From positions 81,866-145,865 of the forward strand of contig JANDJZ010000059.1 of NCBI GenBank assembly GCA_027943245.1: a stretch of DNA of 64,000 nt, given 5' to 3'. Made by a program: the position numbers and the translations under genes. A model generated the notes under the pieces. The model worked only from the letters and a program-made list of their open reading frames with translations, was not told the DNA's origin and did not search any database. Below are positions 19,666 to 30,574 of the stretch, in pieces; position 1 is the stretch's first letter; every line of letters begins with the position of its first letter. The stretch is from Acanthamoeba sp. SK_2022b (taxonomy: Eukaryota > Discosea > Longamoebia > Acanthamoebidae).

Positions 19666-22052
19666 TCACTGCACCTTGGGCTTGCCATTGTGGGCGCCGT
19701 GGGCCTCGGGCCTCTTCTCCTCGTAGGGGCGCAGGAGGCCCCGGCTCTGGGCCAGCAGCAGGACGGCGCATCCGACGTGGGCCCACCAGCCGAGGCTGTT
19801 CCACGCGCGGACCGAGCACGAGAACTCGAGCACGAGGAAGGGAAACATACAGAACGAGATGCTGGTCTGGGTCAACACCCAGCTCGCCACGTCGTAGAGC
19901 GGCTTGAGCGGGCCTGATCGCTCCGCGGGGATCTCCTTGGCCTTCTTGGCGGGCTTGGCCTCCTTGGCCTTGCCCGTGGGGCTGGCTTCGCTCGCGTCCT
20001 CCTCCTCGCTGACGGCAGCGACCGGCTTGAGAAGGAAGCGATGCCTGAGTACTGCGCGCAGGACCCGCGCAGCCTCGACCACGAGCGCCACGCTGCGCCA
20101 CGCAAATCGCGAGTTAAACTCCACCCCCCCCCGAGGGGGGACAACGTGGTGTAGCGGGTGAGCGAGGAGGAAGGGAGTAAATACCTGCCAAAGCCGAGGT
20201 AGTAGCCGGGATAGAAGCCGTGCCAGAACGCGCTGAGCAGGTTGGTAAGGAGAGTGCTGTACCACGGCCTCTTGGTGATCTTAATCTTCTTCTGCGTCTT
20301 CTCATCAAACACCTGGCGGACCATAGGATGGGTCAGCTTAGACACGACCTTCCCCCTCAGGGTGATTTGTGTACAAAACGAGGGAGAGTGACGCACCTCG
20401 ACGGTGTAGAACGAACGGAGGTAGACGTAGTTGTAGAGCCATTGCTGAACCTGTCGGTTCCACGACGCAATGCACACGCGCGGGGACTGACCGTACAGCT
20501 CCCAGCCGAGTACGTCCACGTTGTTGAACCGATCCCACTTGATCTGCTCGGGTCACGTGCAGGTACCACGCAAGTTAGGCGCTTGTTCTTGCACGGGTTG
20601 AGCTATACAAAGAGAACACACACACGGAGAGAGAGAGAGAGAGAGAGAATGACGCACCTCTTCCTTGCCGGTGCGTGGGTTTTTAGTCTTGCCGTTGTAG
20701 CCCATGCCGCAGGCGATGAAGCTGCCCTCTGCGATTGTTGTTCATATCAATCACAAGGAGGAGGGAGAGGGGGAGGCTGAAACGGCACGACAGCCGGCCC
20801 AGCAGCGAGCTCGAGGCGGTGACGCGGTACCCGAGAGCAGCCAGGCAAAGTAGAAGGAGAAGCGAGCCGCCAGCAGGGCGATCCACATGTAGAAGAACCT
20901 TTCGGCAAACGCAACACGAACAAGACCAGTTGAGCAGTGTAGAGTCAGCAGAACAGTAACAACCAATCAGGGCCGGCATGTTCGGGAGGGGGGGGGCACC
21001 TGAAGATAAGGTCGCGGGAGTAGAAGGCGTCGGTGCACATCAACGGGACCGGGAAGAAGGCCGACAGGGGCGCGGTAACGGCCAGGCAGAGGACGGCCTG
21101 CCCGATCTTGACGACAGTGGGCACGATGGTTGACGGCGCCTCGTCCTTCGGGTAGAGAGTGCCTTCAATGAATCTGGCAATTGTCGTCCAGCGTCAGCTC
21201 ATTGCTCAGTGAACTGTCCGTAGCGCGAGAGCGCGTGCGTCTCTCTCTCGTGAGAGGTAGCACGCACCTCTTGTAGTCGGCAAAGTAGATGTGCGGGCCG
21301 GCCAGAAACGAAGGGAAGAAGTAGATATAGCCGATGAACTCGAGCAGCGATGGCAGCTCCTTCACCCGCTTCTCCTTCTCGTGCGCGGAGAGGTCCTGCG
21401 CAAATGTCCAACGAGACAGCAAGTCTCGCCCGTTGAGTAAAGAAAAGCCTTCGATGACCGGTCGTGGGGGAGGAGGGCGGGGACCTCCTTGGCACGATGC
21501 TTGGCGTCGCTCAGGTTGAACGCCAGAGTGGTGAGCTTGATGGTGATGATCATCTGGGGCCGGGTGAAGTCCAGATGCCAGTCCATGTACGAGTAGTACA
21601 TGCTACACACAGATCACAGACAGTCAGACCTCGCTACATGACATGAACAGAGGGAGCGGTAGCGTGTGGTGCCTGTAGATGTGAGAAGCAGCTACGTAGG
21701 CCATGGCGTAGGTGAACATGACCTTGCCGCAGGATGCCGAGCGGTGTGCCATGGTCAAGATGATCGCATAGCCCACCAGCGACGACACCAGGCTGTGCAG
21801 GATGTCCCACCCGAAGAGCCATACGCCAAACAGGACCGACGGCACGACCGAATAGATGTGGCGCAGCGCCAGCGACAGCGACGAACTGCGGAATGAGCCC
21901 TTCGCAGAGATGCTCTGGCCGCCGACGAGGCGCAGGAAGAGGAAGCCGAGGGGGTAGTTGATGAGGAGGCACAGCACCATGGCCAGCTGGTCGGACGGGA
22001 AGCCCACCAGCACGCTGAGCGCCGCCAGCTGTTCGTCTACCCACGCGAGCAT
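19666..22052 (-). CDS. MBOAT-family lysophospholipid acyltransferase
   Basis: Nine exons: 19666..20092, 20185..20312, 20397..20543, 20658..20728, 20831..20898, 21000..21173, 21268..21395, 21485..21602, 21673..22052; ATG at 22052; 546 residues. About ten hydrophobic segments are spread along the chain. MBOAT signatures are present: MYYSYMDWHLDFTRPQM, LLEFIGYIYFFPSFLAGP, then WNRQVQQWLYNYVYLR (conserved Asn near 340) and SAFWHGFYPGYYLGFG (catalytic His near 394). Order and spacing fit lysophospholipid acyltransferases of the ALE1/LPCAT3/MBOAT1-2 type, which move acyl groups from acyl-CoA to lysophospholipids in the ER membrane. The loop after the His motif (about 425-470) is lysine/alanine-rich with KPAKKAKE. 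The first intron appears to be GC-AG (donor GCACCA after SHIY): no GT site there keeps frame with a normal intron length. Which lysolipid it uses cannot be read from sequence. Confidence 0.9.
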
Positions 22053-22796
22053 GCTGCTTTTCTACAGCCGGCTTGACTCGTTCGCTCGTGCGTGTGGAGG
22101 AAAAGGGGATAGATAGCTGCCTTCTGGCCTTGCTGGCGCAAGTTGGAGACTATCTATTACGCACACCCTTGAAGAAAAAGAAGGCAGTTAAAAAAGAACT
22201 AATCTTCAATTTGATTGATGATTAAATGGTGGAGCGTCAAACATCAACACGCTTTACGTTGTCTGGACGGACAAAAACTCTAAACAATCAAATGATGGAG
22301 GCACATGTACAGCGGAGTACGCACTTGGCGTCGCGGTTCGTTACTAAAATTTAAGGAATTCGTAGCGCCCGAGTGACTGTCTTTTCTCTCCGGTGCGGTG
22401 GACCTTCGTGGTGTCGGCGGGTCTCCAAGGCCCACAGTAGGGCAGGTGGGTGGATCAACAGGAAGAGGCACAGGCTCGCCGATCACAGCAGAGACTGTAT
22501 TTTGGCCCTGATGCCCACCAACTTCGCCCGGGCGGGCCTACATCGTTTCCTGCTCACGTGGGGGACAAGCCAATGGCGTCACACGAACGAAGATGCTGAC
22601 GTGTTTCGTGCGAGCCCTGCCTGGATACCACCACCAACACCAGCCTCTGGCGCCAGATAGCCATGTGCTGCCGCAGTCACACAAACCACCACCACGCACA
22701 CAGCTCCTACACGACCGCTGCAGCACGCCATGGCCCAACATGCGTCCAGGGTACAGACAACCCTGCCCGAGGCCACAGACACGATAGCGTCACTCG
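22053..22796. other. Divergent intergenic region, MBOAT/LRR genes
   Basis: 744 bp between two divergent starts. It contains several short open frames on both strands and no recognisable gene, repeat or RNA. It must carry both promoters. Confidence 0.5.
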
Positions 22797-25356
22797 ATGC
22801 GTGACATTTTTTGCTCTCCCTCTCCGCTGGCTGACCCTTCTCCTGTCCTCCAGTGCTTTGTTGTGGCGCAGCTGCTCTTCATTCTTCTCTCCGCCCTTGT
22901 GAGCGTGCAGGCAGCGCCCGAGTCACACTCACGTGTGGCCCGCCTTACCCCTCTTCCACGTACCGCCCCTCTCCCCTTCGCCATCCTCCGGCGCTGCTCA
23001 GATGCGCCAAAAATTTGCGGTGTTAGCTGCTCGGTATTGGGTGATCAGCACTCTTAGTTGACCAATCAACGCGACTTGTTGTCACATCTAAGCACTAAAA
23101 TGGCAATGGGGCCATTTTTTTCATGGTGCGTTCACAGCGTTGACCAGTGGCCTGGAGCAGCTGGCCCAGCAGGTCGGGCAGGTACTGACGGGGGTGGTCA
23201 ACGGAACGGTGGAGACCGCCACCAACATCACGGGGTGGACCACCAACGAGTCTGGTAGCAACTCTACTGCCACAAACACGACCACCACCGATCCCTGCAA
23301 TTCATGGACCGGTATCATCTGCAATGCGTCCAACGCCATCACCGGCATGTACGTTTGGCTCTTCTTCATCTTCGCGTGGTGACGTGGCTCGTCGCGTTGC
23401 TACTTTCTGAAAGCTCACGCTCCATGGCTATGCATACGGCAGAGTCCTGGCGGGACTTAACCTCGCCGGCTCTATTCCCAGCGACCTCGACTCGCTGCCC
23501 GGCCTCACTGACCTGTACTATTAGCTTGCTCCTACCCCGCTCCATGAGCGATTTCTCACACCAGATGTTCTTCCTCGCTTCCGCTTGCACAGCAACTTGT
23601 CCAACAATGAGTACAGCGGAACCATTCCTGACCTCTCCAACTTCACTTCGCTCATCAGCCTGTACAAGCCCCCAATCCTCCCTCTCCATACCTTGGCTCG
23701 ATTTTCTCGCGCTTGGGACTCACCGGCCCGAGACAACACAGCGACCTGTCTTCCAACGAACTCTCCGGCGCAATCCCCTCGCTGTCGCACCTCACCAACC
23801 TTCTCTACCTGTACCCCTCCCGCCGCTTCTCGTTGAGGCTTGAACTCATAGACCCCCCCCCCTCGCTGCAGGAACCTCTCGAAGAACCACTTGAATGAGT
23901 CCATTCCCATCCTTGGCGACCTCACCTCCCTTATCACCCTGTACGAGGCCTCCTTTCCATCCTCGTGCTCTCCGGCCCCCCTTGTGGCCTGACAGAATTC
24001 TCTCTCGATGCCCAGTGACCTGTCGAACAACCAGCTCGTGGGCTCGATCCCCGATCTTTCGGCTCTCACCTCGCTCGAGTACCTGTACGTGACCCGCCCC
24101 TCCCTTCTGCAGCTTGGGACAGCCATTGACGCTGTGCCCTGGGAGGCATGTGTGCGTCGCAGGGATCTCAGCAACAACAAGCTCTCTGGCAGCATACCCG
24201 ATCTCAGCTCCCTCATCTCTCTCCGCGTCATGTATGCCGACCCTCGCCTTCGCGCAACTGGTTAAGTTTTGCAGCATCTGGTCATTCCTGACGTCATCGT
24301 TCGCGGACATTCCCCACAGCAACTTAAGCGGGAACAACCTCACGGGAGAGCTTCCCGACCTCTCTCTTCTCTCCAACCTCACCACCCTGTAAGCTCAACT
24401 CTTCTCCTCTCTCTCTCCCCACATGCCCCTGAACCGTCGCTCACACTACGCACGGCATCCTATGGCAGCATCCTGTCAGACAATGCCCAGCTGTTCATTA
24501 ACGGCATTCCTGCCAGGCTCCTTGCCGGGCTCGCTTCTCTCACTGAGCTGTACATTCACCTCACCAAGTCCTCAATTATTTTTTCAAATTTTAAATTATT
24601 TTTAAATTCGTACTGTTATTTCTCATATCTGTTCACGGCAGCGTACTCGACAACACCGGCGCGACTGGTCTGCTACCTGACTTTACGCTGGGTGCTCTAA
24701 AGACGCTGTACACACCCCCCCCCCCGGACTTTATGTCCGGTTCAGGTCAGCCCAGTAACACCGGAGAACTCTCCTCTCACAGGCACATTGAGAACAATCT
24801 CCTGTGTGGCGCGCTCCCCTCGGTCCTCTCCCAGCCCGTCGGCGATCTTGACTTCGCCGCTGGATGCAACTGGTGCGTTGCCCCCCCCCCCCAATGTGGG
24901 TCGGGGGCTCGCAATAATAAGCTCACCCAACGACTGTTGGTTGTGCGCCTTTATGCCGACAGCTTCTTTGAGTCGTGGTGCTCGGCGAACGCCGGCCCCT
25001 GCTCCATCTTCGTGTCGGGCGCCGGCGCCCAGTGCGACACCTCACGCTGCGCCAGCGCTACGTGTGCCATCCCTTCCCTGTCCTCGTCCACCGGCTCCAT
25101 GCTCAAGTTCGTGGACAACCAGCCCAGCTTCGTGTGGTACGCCTTCCCACGCTATTCCCTCCTCTCGTCCGAAACTCATCGCTGTTGTCGACCAAAACAT
25201 TACGCTAGGGACCACCCGGCGCCGTCGGCCGCCAGCAGCAATGTGACGCTCCAAGTGGGTCTCGTGTCGCTCACAGAGATCGACGCTTCTGGCTCCACCG
25301 TCCACAGCGAGGTGAGTGACCCGTCAGCTCATCCGCTTTTATAAGCGCTCACTTTG

Positions 25357-25418
<62 letters not shown>

Positions 25419-26324
25419 TGATACAAAGACATTCCCTGCTGGAGGGAGCTATAGCATCAGAGTCAACACTACGGTCAGGTCGAACGGAGCGGTGGTTGAC
25501 GAGGTCACATTCCAGACTACACTGACCAACGGCGCCGAGGTGGCCGTGGTCTACCTCATCTCGCCCGATTCCGCCTTCCAGCAGCAGTGGGGCGACATCG
25601 TCGTCGACGTGGCGCGCAACAGCCTCAAGTACACGCTCAACGCCCGCAAGTGGCCCTTCGCCGACGCCGCCAACCGGCTGCGCTTGCAGATGGGTCTGGC
25701 CTCCTACCCACTCGTGAGCTCGGCCGACCGCGTTGACTCCGCGACGGCGTCCGACTTGACCCTGCGCGTGAGCAACACCACAGCGTCGGTCAAGGTGGCC
25801 CTCTACAGCTTCGCGCTGCTCTTTGCCCAGTCATCGGCCTCTTCCGACCTCAACGCGCCCACCGGCGCCCACCGCTCGGTCGGGGTCAACGCCAGCCTGT
25901 CGGCCGACTTGGCGTCGATCCTGATCGACTTCCCTTCGTTCGACGCCGAGAGCGAGGTCCTGTCCTACGATCCCTCACTCGGCGTGCTCTACGGCGGAGT
26001 CAACACTCGCGATGGCCAGGACGGCGGCTCGAGCGGCAACACGTGGGTCATCGCCGTCGCGGTCGCCGTTCCAGTGGCCATTGGTACGCAGCCAATCCCC
26101 CAATAAGGATCGATTGCCTCTCGTGCACGTTACCGCTTTGGTCGCCGTATGGCTGACTCGTCTCCTCTTCTCTCTCTCTCTCTCTTCGTGAAGTGGTCGT
26201 GGTGGTGGCAGTCGTTGCGATCTTCGGCGTGGGCTGGTGGCGCAGGCGCAACTATGACCGCAAGAGTCGCATCTACCGCCAGTCGGTGATCGAGCTCGCC
26301 CCCATCGAAGAACCCGAAGCATGA
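22797..26324 (+). CDS. Leucine-rich-repeat type I membrane protein, one repeat per exon
   Basis: Sixteen exons: 22797..22932, 23138..23348, 23443..23514, 23593..23661, 23742..23810, 23872..23940, 24016..24084, 24163..24231, 24320..24388, 24469..24549, 24642..24707, 24783..24872, 24963..25136, 25209..25311, 25429..26083, 26194..26324; 710 residues. A hydrophobic signal (CFVVAQLLFILLSALVSVQA) begins the protein. An N-terminal cap reads DPCNSWTGIICNASN. About ten plant-type LRRs follow (for example DLSNNQLVGSIPDLSALTSLEYL), mostly 23 residues. Each LRR is its own exon in phase 2, the split codon being the last Leu of the repeat. A cysteine-rich cap (WCSANAGPC, CDTSRCASATC) and a long beta-type extracellular region lead to one transmembrane helix at about 654-685. 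A short basic cytoplasmic tail (RRRNYDRKSR) ends the chain. It is probably a surface adhesion or recognition protein; the ligand is unknown. Exon 1 and its long 205-nt intron are the least certain part. Confidence 0.85.
25362..25420. repeat. (CT)n(GT)n(GTGC)n compound microsatellite
   Basis: Consecutive CT, GT and CGTG arrays inside the intron 25312..25428 of the LRR gene. Confidence 0.95.
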
Positions 26325-26426
26325 GGCTCGCCTCCCGCAGCCTGGTCCCTCCGTGAGGCTCATGCAGCTGGATGACGAGTTGGTTTTTATATTAATAATT
26401 ATATATTCTCTATATTATGTAAATTT

Positions 26427-27327
26427 TCATCCTCGCGCACTGCCTGCGTTGGAGTTGGGCAATGCGTCTGTGGATGCGGTCATAGACTGGGTGGCGACCT
26501 CCGGTGCTGCCTCAGTTCGATCTACAGAATAGCCTGATGCCATCGGGTTGTTGTTGGGATTGTTGTTGTTATCGGTGGCGGCGTAGGTCTTGAGAGGCGC
26601 GGCAGTTATGTCGCCGCCTATTGGCAGCAGTGTCTTGCGCTCGCCCAGTTCTTCTTCGTCGTTCTCGTCTTCGTACTCGTCGTAGGGCAGACCTTTCTCC
26701 GCCATGGCTTTCTTCTTCTCCAGCGCCCGGGCGCGGTCCGGCTGCAGCGCAAAGCTGAACGCCCGGGCGTCGAGGAAGAGACAGACGGCGTAGAGAACGA
26801 CGCACATGCCAAAGCACACGTCGATCCAGATTAGCCACTCGTAGGGCCGCGCCACGAACAGCTGTGAGATAGCCACAATGCCGAAGCCCAGCATGGCGGT
26901 GATCCACAGGTTGATCTAGTGGCACCATCAAGGTCACAAGATTGTAACACAGGCGTGGGCGAAAGGGACTGGGCGGGCGGTACCCGGCCGATGTAGAGCT
27001 GGGCGAGCTTGCTCACGCGCTCGCGGCGGTGTGGATGGGCGGGGTCGTTCCAGAAGATCCGGTGTGGGGCAAAGGGCAGGCGTGGCCACAGTTGTCCGAT
27101 GGCGAGACACACCAGGAAGGTGAACACGCTGATGGCCAGGAGGAAGAGGAAGCCGGGCTCTAGACCACGCCAGAAAAGCATATAAATGACTGCCTTGGGC
27201 GGAGGTCAGCTGGGAGGGCAGGTGCACCGTCGGGATCTGTGCGATAGTAGATGGTGAGTGCGGCGTAGGCCAGAATGATGGCCGCGCTGGCCCACCACTC
27301 TAACCCGCTCCGGACAGAGATGAACAT
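26427..27327 (-). CDS. Four-helix membrane protein, family unknown
   Basis: Three exons: 26427..26915, 26984..27189, 27228..27327; ATG at 27327; 264 residues. Four hydrophobic helices are visible: WWASAAIILAYAALTIYY, FLFLLAISVFTFLVCLAIG, INLWITAMLGFGIVAISQLF and IWIDVCFGMCVVLYAVCLFL. They are followed by a charged coil (ALEKKKAMAEKG), an acidic patch (DEYEDENDEEELGE) and an Asn-rich tail of about 50 residues. The N-terminal intron would be only 38 nt (27190..27227, GT-AG), unusually short here, but it is the only choice that joins the first two helices in frame. I recognise no family. Upstream exons cannot be excluded. It converges on the LRR gene with a 102-bp gap. Confidence 0.6.
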
Positions 27328-27830
27328 GTGGCTTGGTTTGTTGCTAGTACTGCTCAAGTGCGCTATCCCCGGCCCTACTTTTGCCGCTGGTTCATCGACA
27401 GCCGCTTCCCCTTTTGCTTTGCGAGGCTTTTCCCCGGCCGTTTCCTTCTTTGCCTTGAAGTTTGACGTCTGCTTCGTTGAGGGTCGTTGCCGAGGGCAAG
27501 AATAGGTTTGGGGCTGGCGTTGTGATTTTGTAGACCTCCCCCCCCCTCGCCCCAGGCATCGCTGCGGGGCAAAGAGCTCTCCTTGTTCCCGCCCCGTAGA
27601 TGAACCTCCATCTGCGGTTCTGGTCCCAGCTCAACCTTTCGGAGGAGCCGCTCCTTGCTGCTGTTGTTGACTCTCGTGCTGCTGGTGGTGCTTTGGATCG
27701 CCGACGACGAAGCTAGAAGAAGAAGAAACCTACACATCTCATCTCTTCATCTTTTTCGTTTACAACGTGCTCGATTTTTGGCGATTTTTCCCATTCGACT
27801 TTGCCGATACCATCCCAGAAATCCGACGCC
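27328..27830. other. Divergent intergenic region
   Basis: 503 bp between the four-helix protein (minus) and the GT4 glycosyltransferase (plus). A minus-strand open frame (27375-27737, about 120 codons, serine/arginine-rich) has no recognisable features; a TC-rich stretch lies just before 27831. Confidence 0.45.
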
Positions 27831-29150
27831 ATGACGATCAAGCAAACTACACATCCCTCTGTTTTGCAAGTCTCACGTGCAATCGTACTCTTGGCGCTCA
27901 TCGGCCAGTGCCTCTTCGCGATGCAGCCCTTCAGCGAAGTGACGACGGGCGGCCAGTCCTCCCTGCTGCAGGCGGGCGAGCTGTTGCCGCCGGGACGCCT
28001 CAGGATCATGGTCATCAGCGTCCACCCGCCCTACGGCGGCGGATCCGCCCACTCGAGCAAGGAGCTGGCCATTGGGCTTCGGCGATTAGGGCACGACGTT
28101 CTCCATGTGGCGCCGTACAATCACAACAACGAGGAATCGCTCTTGAAGGAAGAGGGCCTCCACTGGATCAAGGCCGATTTCCCGTGGAACGAGCTTTCCA
28201 TCTCGCCCGACGCCCAAGCATCGATGGACGCCGACCTTCAGGCGGTCTATCGGAGCCGTGGTCCGTTCGACTACGTCATCCTCGGGCGTGAGACGTTTGT
28301 GTGGCACATGCACGCCATCCGCGAGGTGCACGCCGGCCCAGTGATGCTCATCGTACGCGGGGCCTACATCAACCGTCTGTCCGGAGGTACCAACGAGATC
28401 ATCGAGCCCCAACTCAAGGAGCAGCTGGTGAGCCTGTATCGCGAGGCCGACGTCATCGTGTGCATCGCGCGCCATCTTGTCAACTCCATCAACAAGGTCA
28501 TCTTTGACGACGACCTCGAGCGTGCCCGCACGACCTTCATTCCCAACCCCATAGAGCTGCCTGTCTTTGACGCCTCCAGCCAGATGCGGTGGCAGCCTGG
28601 CCAGACCATCCGCTTGGCCATGGCCGCGCAGATCAAGGCGCGCAAGAAGCCCCTCGACGCCGTCGAGATCGTGCGCGAGCTGCGCGACGCGGGCGCCGAC
28701 GTCGAGCTCACCGTGTACGGCGACGGCCCGGACATGCCCCGCATGCGGGCCCTCATCCAGCAATATGGCCTCGAGCGGCAGGTGACGCTCCGCGGCCACG
28801 TCACGCGCGCCGAGGTCCTCGAGGGCTTCAGCCGTGCCGAGACGGTACTCCTGTGCTCCGACAACGAGGGATGGCCGCGCGTGCTCCAGGAGGCCATCGC
28901 CGCCGGTAAGGGCGTGGTGGCCTACGACAACATCGGCTCTCGCGAGGTGCTCAAGGAGTGGGTCACGCCGTGGGCGCTTGGCCGACTCGTGCCCATTGGA
29001 GATTTCAAGGGCGCTGCAGACGCCGTGGCCGACCTGGCCCACATCTTCCGCTCCTCCAACCAGCCCATCCGACCTCCCGACCTGCCCAACTCGCTCGCCG
29101 TCCTACGCGACTACGAATACACCCTCCGCAACCTCGACGCGCGCCACTAG
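27831..29150 (+). CDS. GT4-family glycosyltransferase, intronless
   Basis: A single open frame, ATG 27831 (context GACGCCATGA) to TAG 29150, 439 residues. Residues 16-31 (RAIVLLALIGQCLFAM) look like a signal peptide or membrane anchor. The GT-B fold follows: MVISVHPPYGGGSAHSSKELAIGL is the N-terminal nucleotide-binding strand and glycine loop, and GPVMLIVRGAYINR and ADVIVCIARHLV follow. The C-terminal domain has AMAAQIKARKKPLDAV, ELTVYGDGPDMP and LRGHVTRAEV. ETVLLCSDNEGWPRVLQEAIAAGKGVVAYD contains the E-x7-E type motif (Glu in EGWPRVLQEA) that binds the donor sugar phosphate. It is a retaining GT4-type enzyme; donor and acceptor unknown. Almost every neighbour has many introns, so the lack of introns suggests a retrocopy or acquisition from bacteria. 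Confidence 0.88.
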   Translation: MTIKQTTHPSVLQVSRAIVLLALIGQCLFAMQPFSEVTTGGQSSLLQAGELLPPGRLRIMVISVHPPYGGGSAHSSKELAIGLRRLGHDVLHVAPYNHNNEESLLKEEGLHWIKADFPWNELSISPDAQASMDADLQAVYRSRGPFDYVILGRETFVWHMHAIREVHAGPVMLIVRGAYINRLSGGTNEIIEPQLKEQLVSLYREADVIVCIARHLVNSINKVIFDDDLERARTTFIPNPIELPVFDASSQMRWQPGQTIRLAMAAQIKARKKPLDAVEIVRELRDAGADVELTVYGDGPDMPRMRALIQQYGLERQVTLRGHVTRAEVLEGFSRAETVLLCSDNEGWPRVLQEAIAAGKGVVAYDNIGSREVLKEWVTPWALGRLVPIGDFKGAADAVADLAHIFRSSNQPIRPPDLPNSLAVLRDYEYTLRNLDARH

Positions 29151-30574
29151 TGCGTCAGCGCCCACCTTCGCGAGAAGAGGAGCTGATGGGGAGAGGGAGA
29201 TTAGACTTCAAAGTTAGAGGAGAGAGAAAGAGAGCAAAGCAGAGCGGAGAAAGGGAGCACTACGAGAAAGAAGGCGGAGAGGAGAAGAGGAGAGGAGAGG
29301 GGGAAGTGCGAACAAAGCAGTTCCTGTTATGTTCCCCTTCCTCATCGCCCTCGTCTGTAGCTGAGACGTCTGAGGGCACTCAGACTCCTGACTGGGGAAA
29401 CGGTGGCAGCAAGACTGTCCCCTCCCCATGGTGGCCGTCCAAAGCGAGGCCAAGCGCGTGCGTTGAGGATCGAGATCGAGCCTGTCGGCCATCGCCGCTT
29501 TGGTTATTTATGTCTTTCCCTTTCTGGCTGTATCCTTCCCTGTGACTGCTTCGAATAGAACCCCGGACAGCCTCCCGGACAGGAGTTAACTGATGGTCAG
29601 CTTGTGGGCAAGCGCATTACTACTGCCATGACCCCCGCACCTTGTGGTGGTCTATTGAGCTACGGGTACATAAAATGATTGGTGTGAGTAGTCTCCCCAC
29701 ACAGTTAAGTTCCTGCTGGGGTGGGTACAAACTGCACACAAGTCATGCTGGTCATTCATACAATGCAACTCTCACAGTCTGAAGTCACTGAGGAAGTCAA
29801 GAGGTGCATCCCTGCCTGTATCTTGCAAGACATGGTAGCTTATGCTACTGCTGCCAAGCCTCCTTTGTGGAGCATGGCTTGCAGGAAGAACTTTGAGTGC
29901 CATTTGGTTCTTGCTCTCCTCTACAAGGACAGTTTCACAGTTGGGAATCACCAACTGTACCACCAACAGTGTATCAAGTGTTCTTCTCATACACTCCATC
30001 ACAACTGCCATGTCCTCCATTTTTGCCTTTGTGAGTGGGGAGAGCATACCACCAGCAGCAGTTCATGGCTGACAACCATTTCTCATGGGAAAAAACAGGA
30101 ATTCCTGGGATCAAGCATTGTCCATGCTCAACAAAGACTGGTGTTGGTTTCTCTACACTGTAAGCCAAGGCCTGCAACCAAGAGCTTGCTGCTGTCCATG
30201 CCTGAGTGGAGAATGGCGTGTGGCTGGCTTGTGGCCATCTTATAAGTTCTTCAACAACCTTGGGGTGAAAGCACAATGTGCTTGTGTTTGGATTGCAGCA
30301 GGTGTAGTCAACAAAACACTTCTTTCCCTTGTGTCAGTCGTTCATCCACAACAAGCAGAAGGCGGAGAAAGGCGAGGTCCCATATTTCGCTTTTCGCTTT
30401 TTCTCTTTCGCTTTCTCTCTTCGTTCTCGGTTGGCATTTCATTTGGTGGACCTAGGCCTTGGGTGTAGGTCCTCGCGTTGCTCTACAGTTTTTGTGTACA
30501 GAAAAGGCTGAGTACTCCCTTTGGCTTACTCTTCTCAGTTCTATTTCTCAACCCCACTCCCATCAACACACACT
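29151..30574. other. Intergenic with a second AT-rich, CpG-poor island
   Basis: The first 400 bp are purine-rich 3' flank of the glycosyltransferase. From about 29600 to 30300 the composition turns like the 2.8-11.7 kb island (TG/CA-rich, few CG). It holds one open frame, 29721-30245 (174 codons), listed separately. From about 30370 to 30570 pyrimidine-rich sequence precedes the coactosin-like gene. Confidence 0.55.
29721..30245 (+). CDS. Unrecognised open frame in AT-rich island
   Basis: 174 codons, open from 29721 without an ATG there; the first in-frame ATG is at 29745. It reads EVTEEVKRCIPACILQDMVAYATA, NFECHLVLALLYKDSF, GNHQLYHQQCIKCSSHTLHHNCHVLHFCL and so on, rich in Cys and His. I recognise no domain. 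Composition matches the decayed transposon island, not the host genes, so it is probably a piece of a mobile element rather than a working gene. Late portions (SSSSWLTTISH...) look non-coding. Confidence 0.25.
   Translation: MGTNCTQVMLVIHTMQLSQSEVTEEVKRCIPACILQDMVAYATAAKPPLWSMACRKNFECHLVLALLYKDSFTVGNHQLYHQQCIKCSSHTLHHNCHVLHFCLCEWGEHTTSSSSWLTTISHGKKQEFLGSSIVHAQQRLVLVSLHCKPRPATKSLLLSMPEWRMACGWLVAIL

Noticed and set aside
23443..24872. Regularly spaced 69-nt similar units resembling a CRISPR-like or tandem repeat array
   Set aside because: The units are LRR exons that differ in sequence, keep coding frame and are flanked by splice signals.
28086..29042. A 318-codon open frame on the minus strand
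   Set aside because: It lies wholly antisense to the GT4 gene; GC-rich third positions make such shadow frames common, and it shows no domain.
29214..29320. Purine-rich GAGAAAGAG tract as a possible regulatory array
   Set aside because: Simple low-complexity 3' flank; nothing beyond base composition supports a function.
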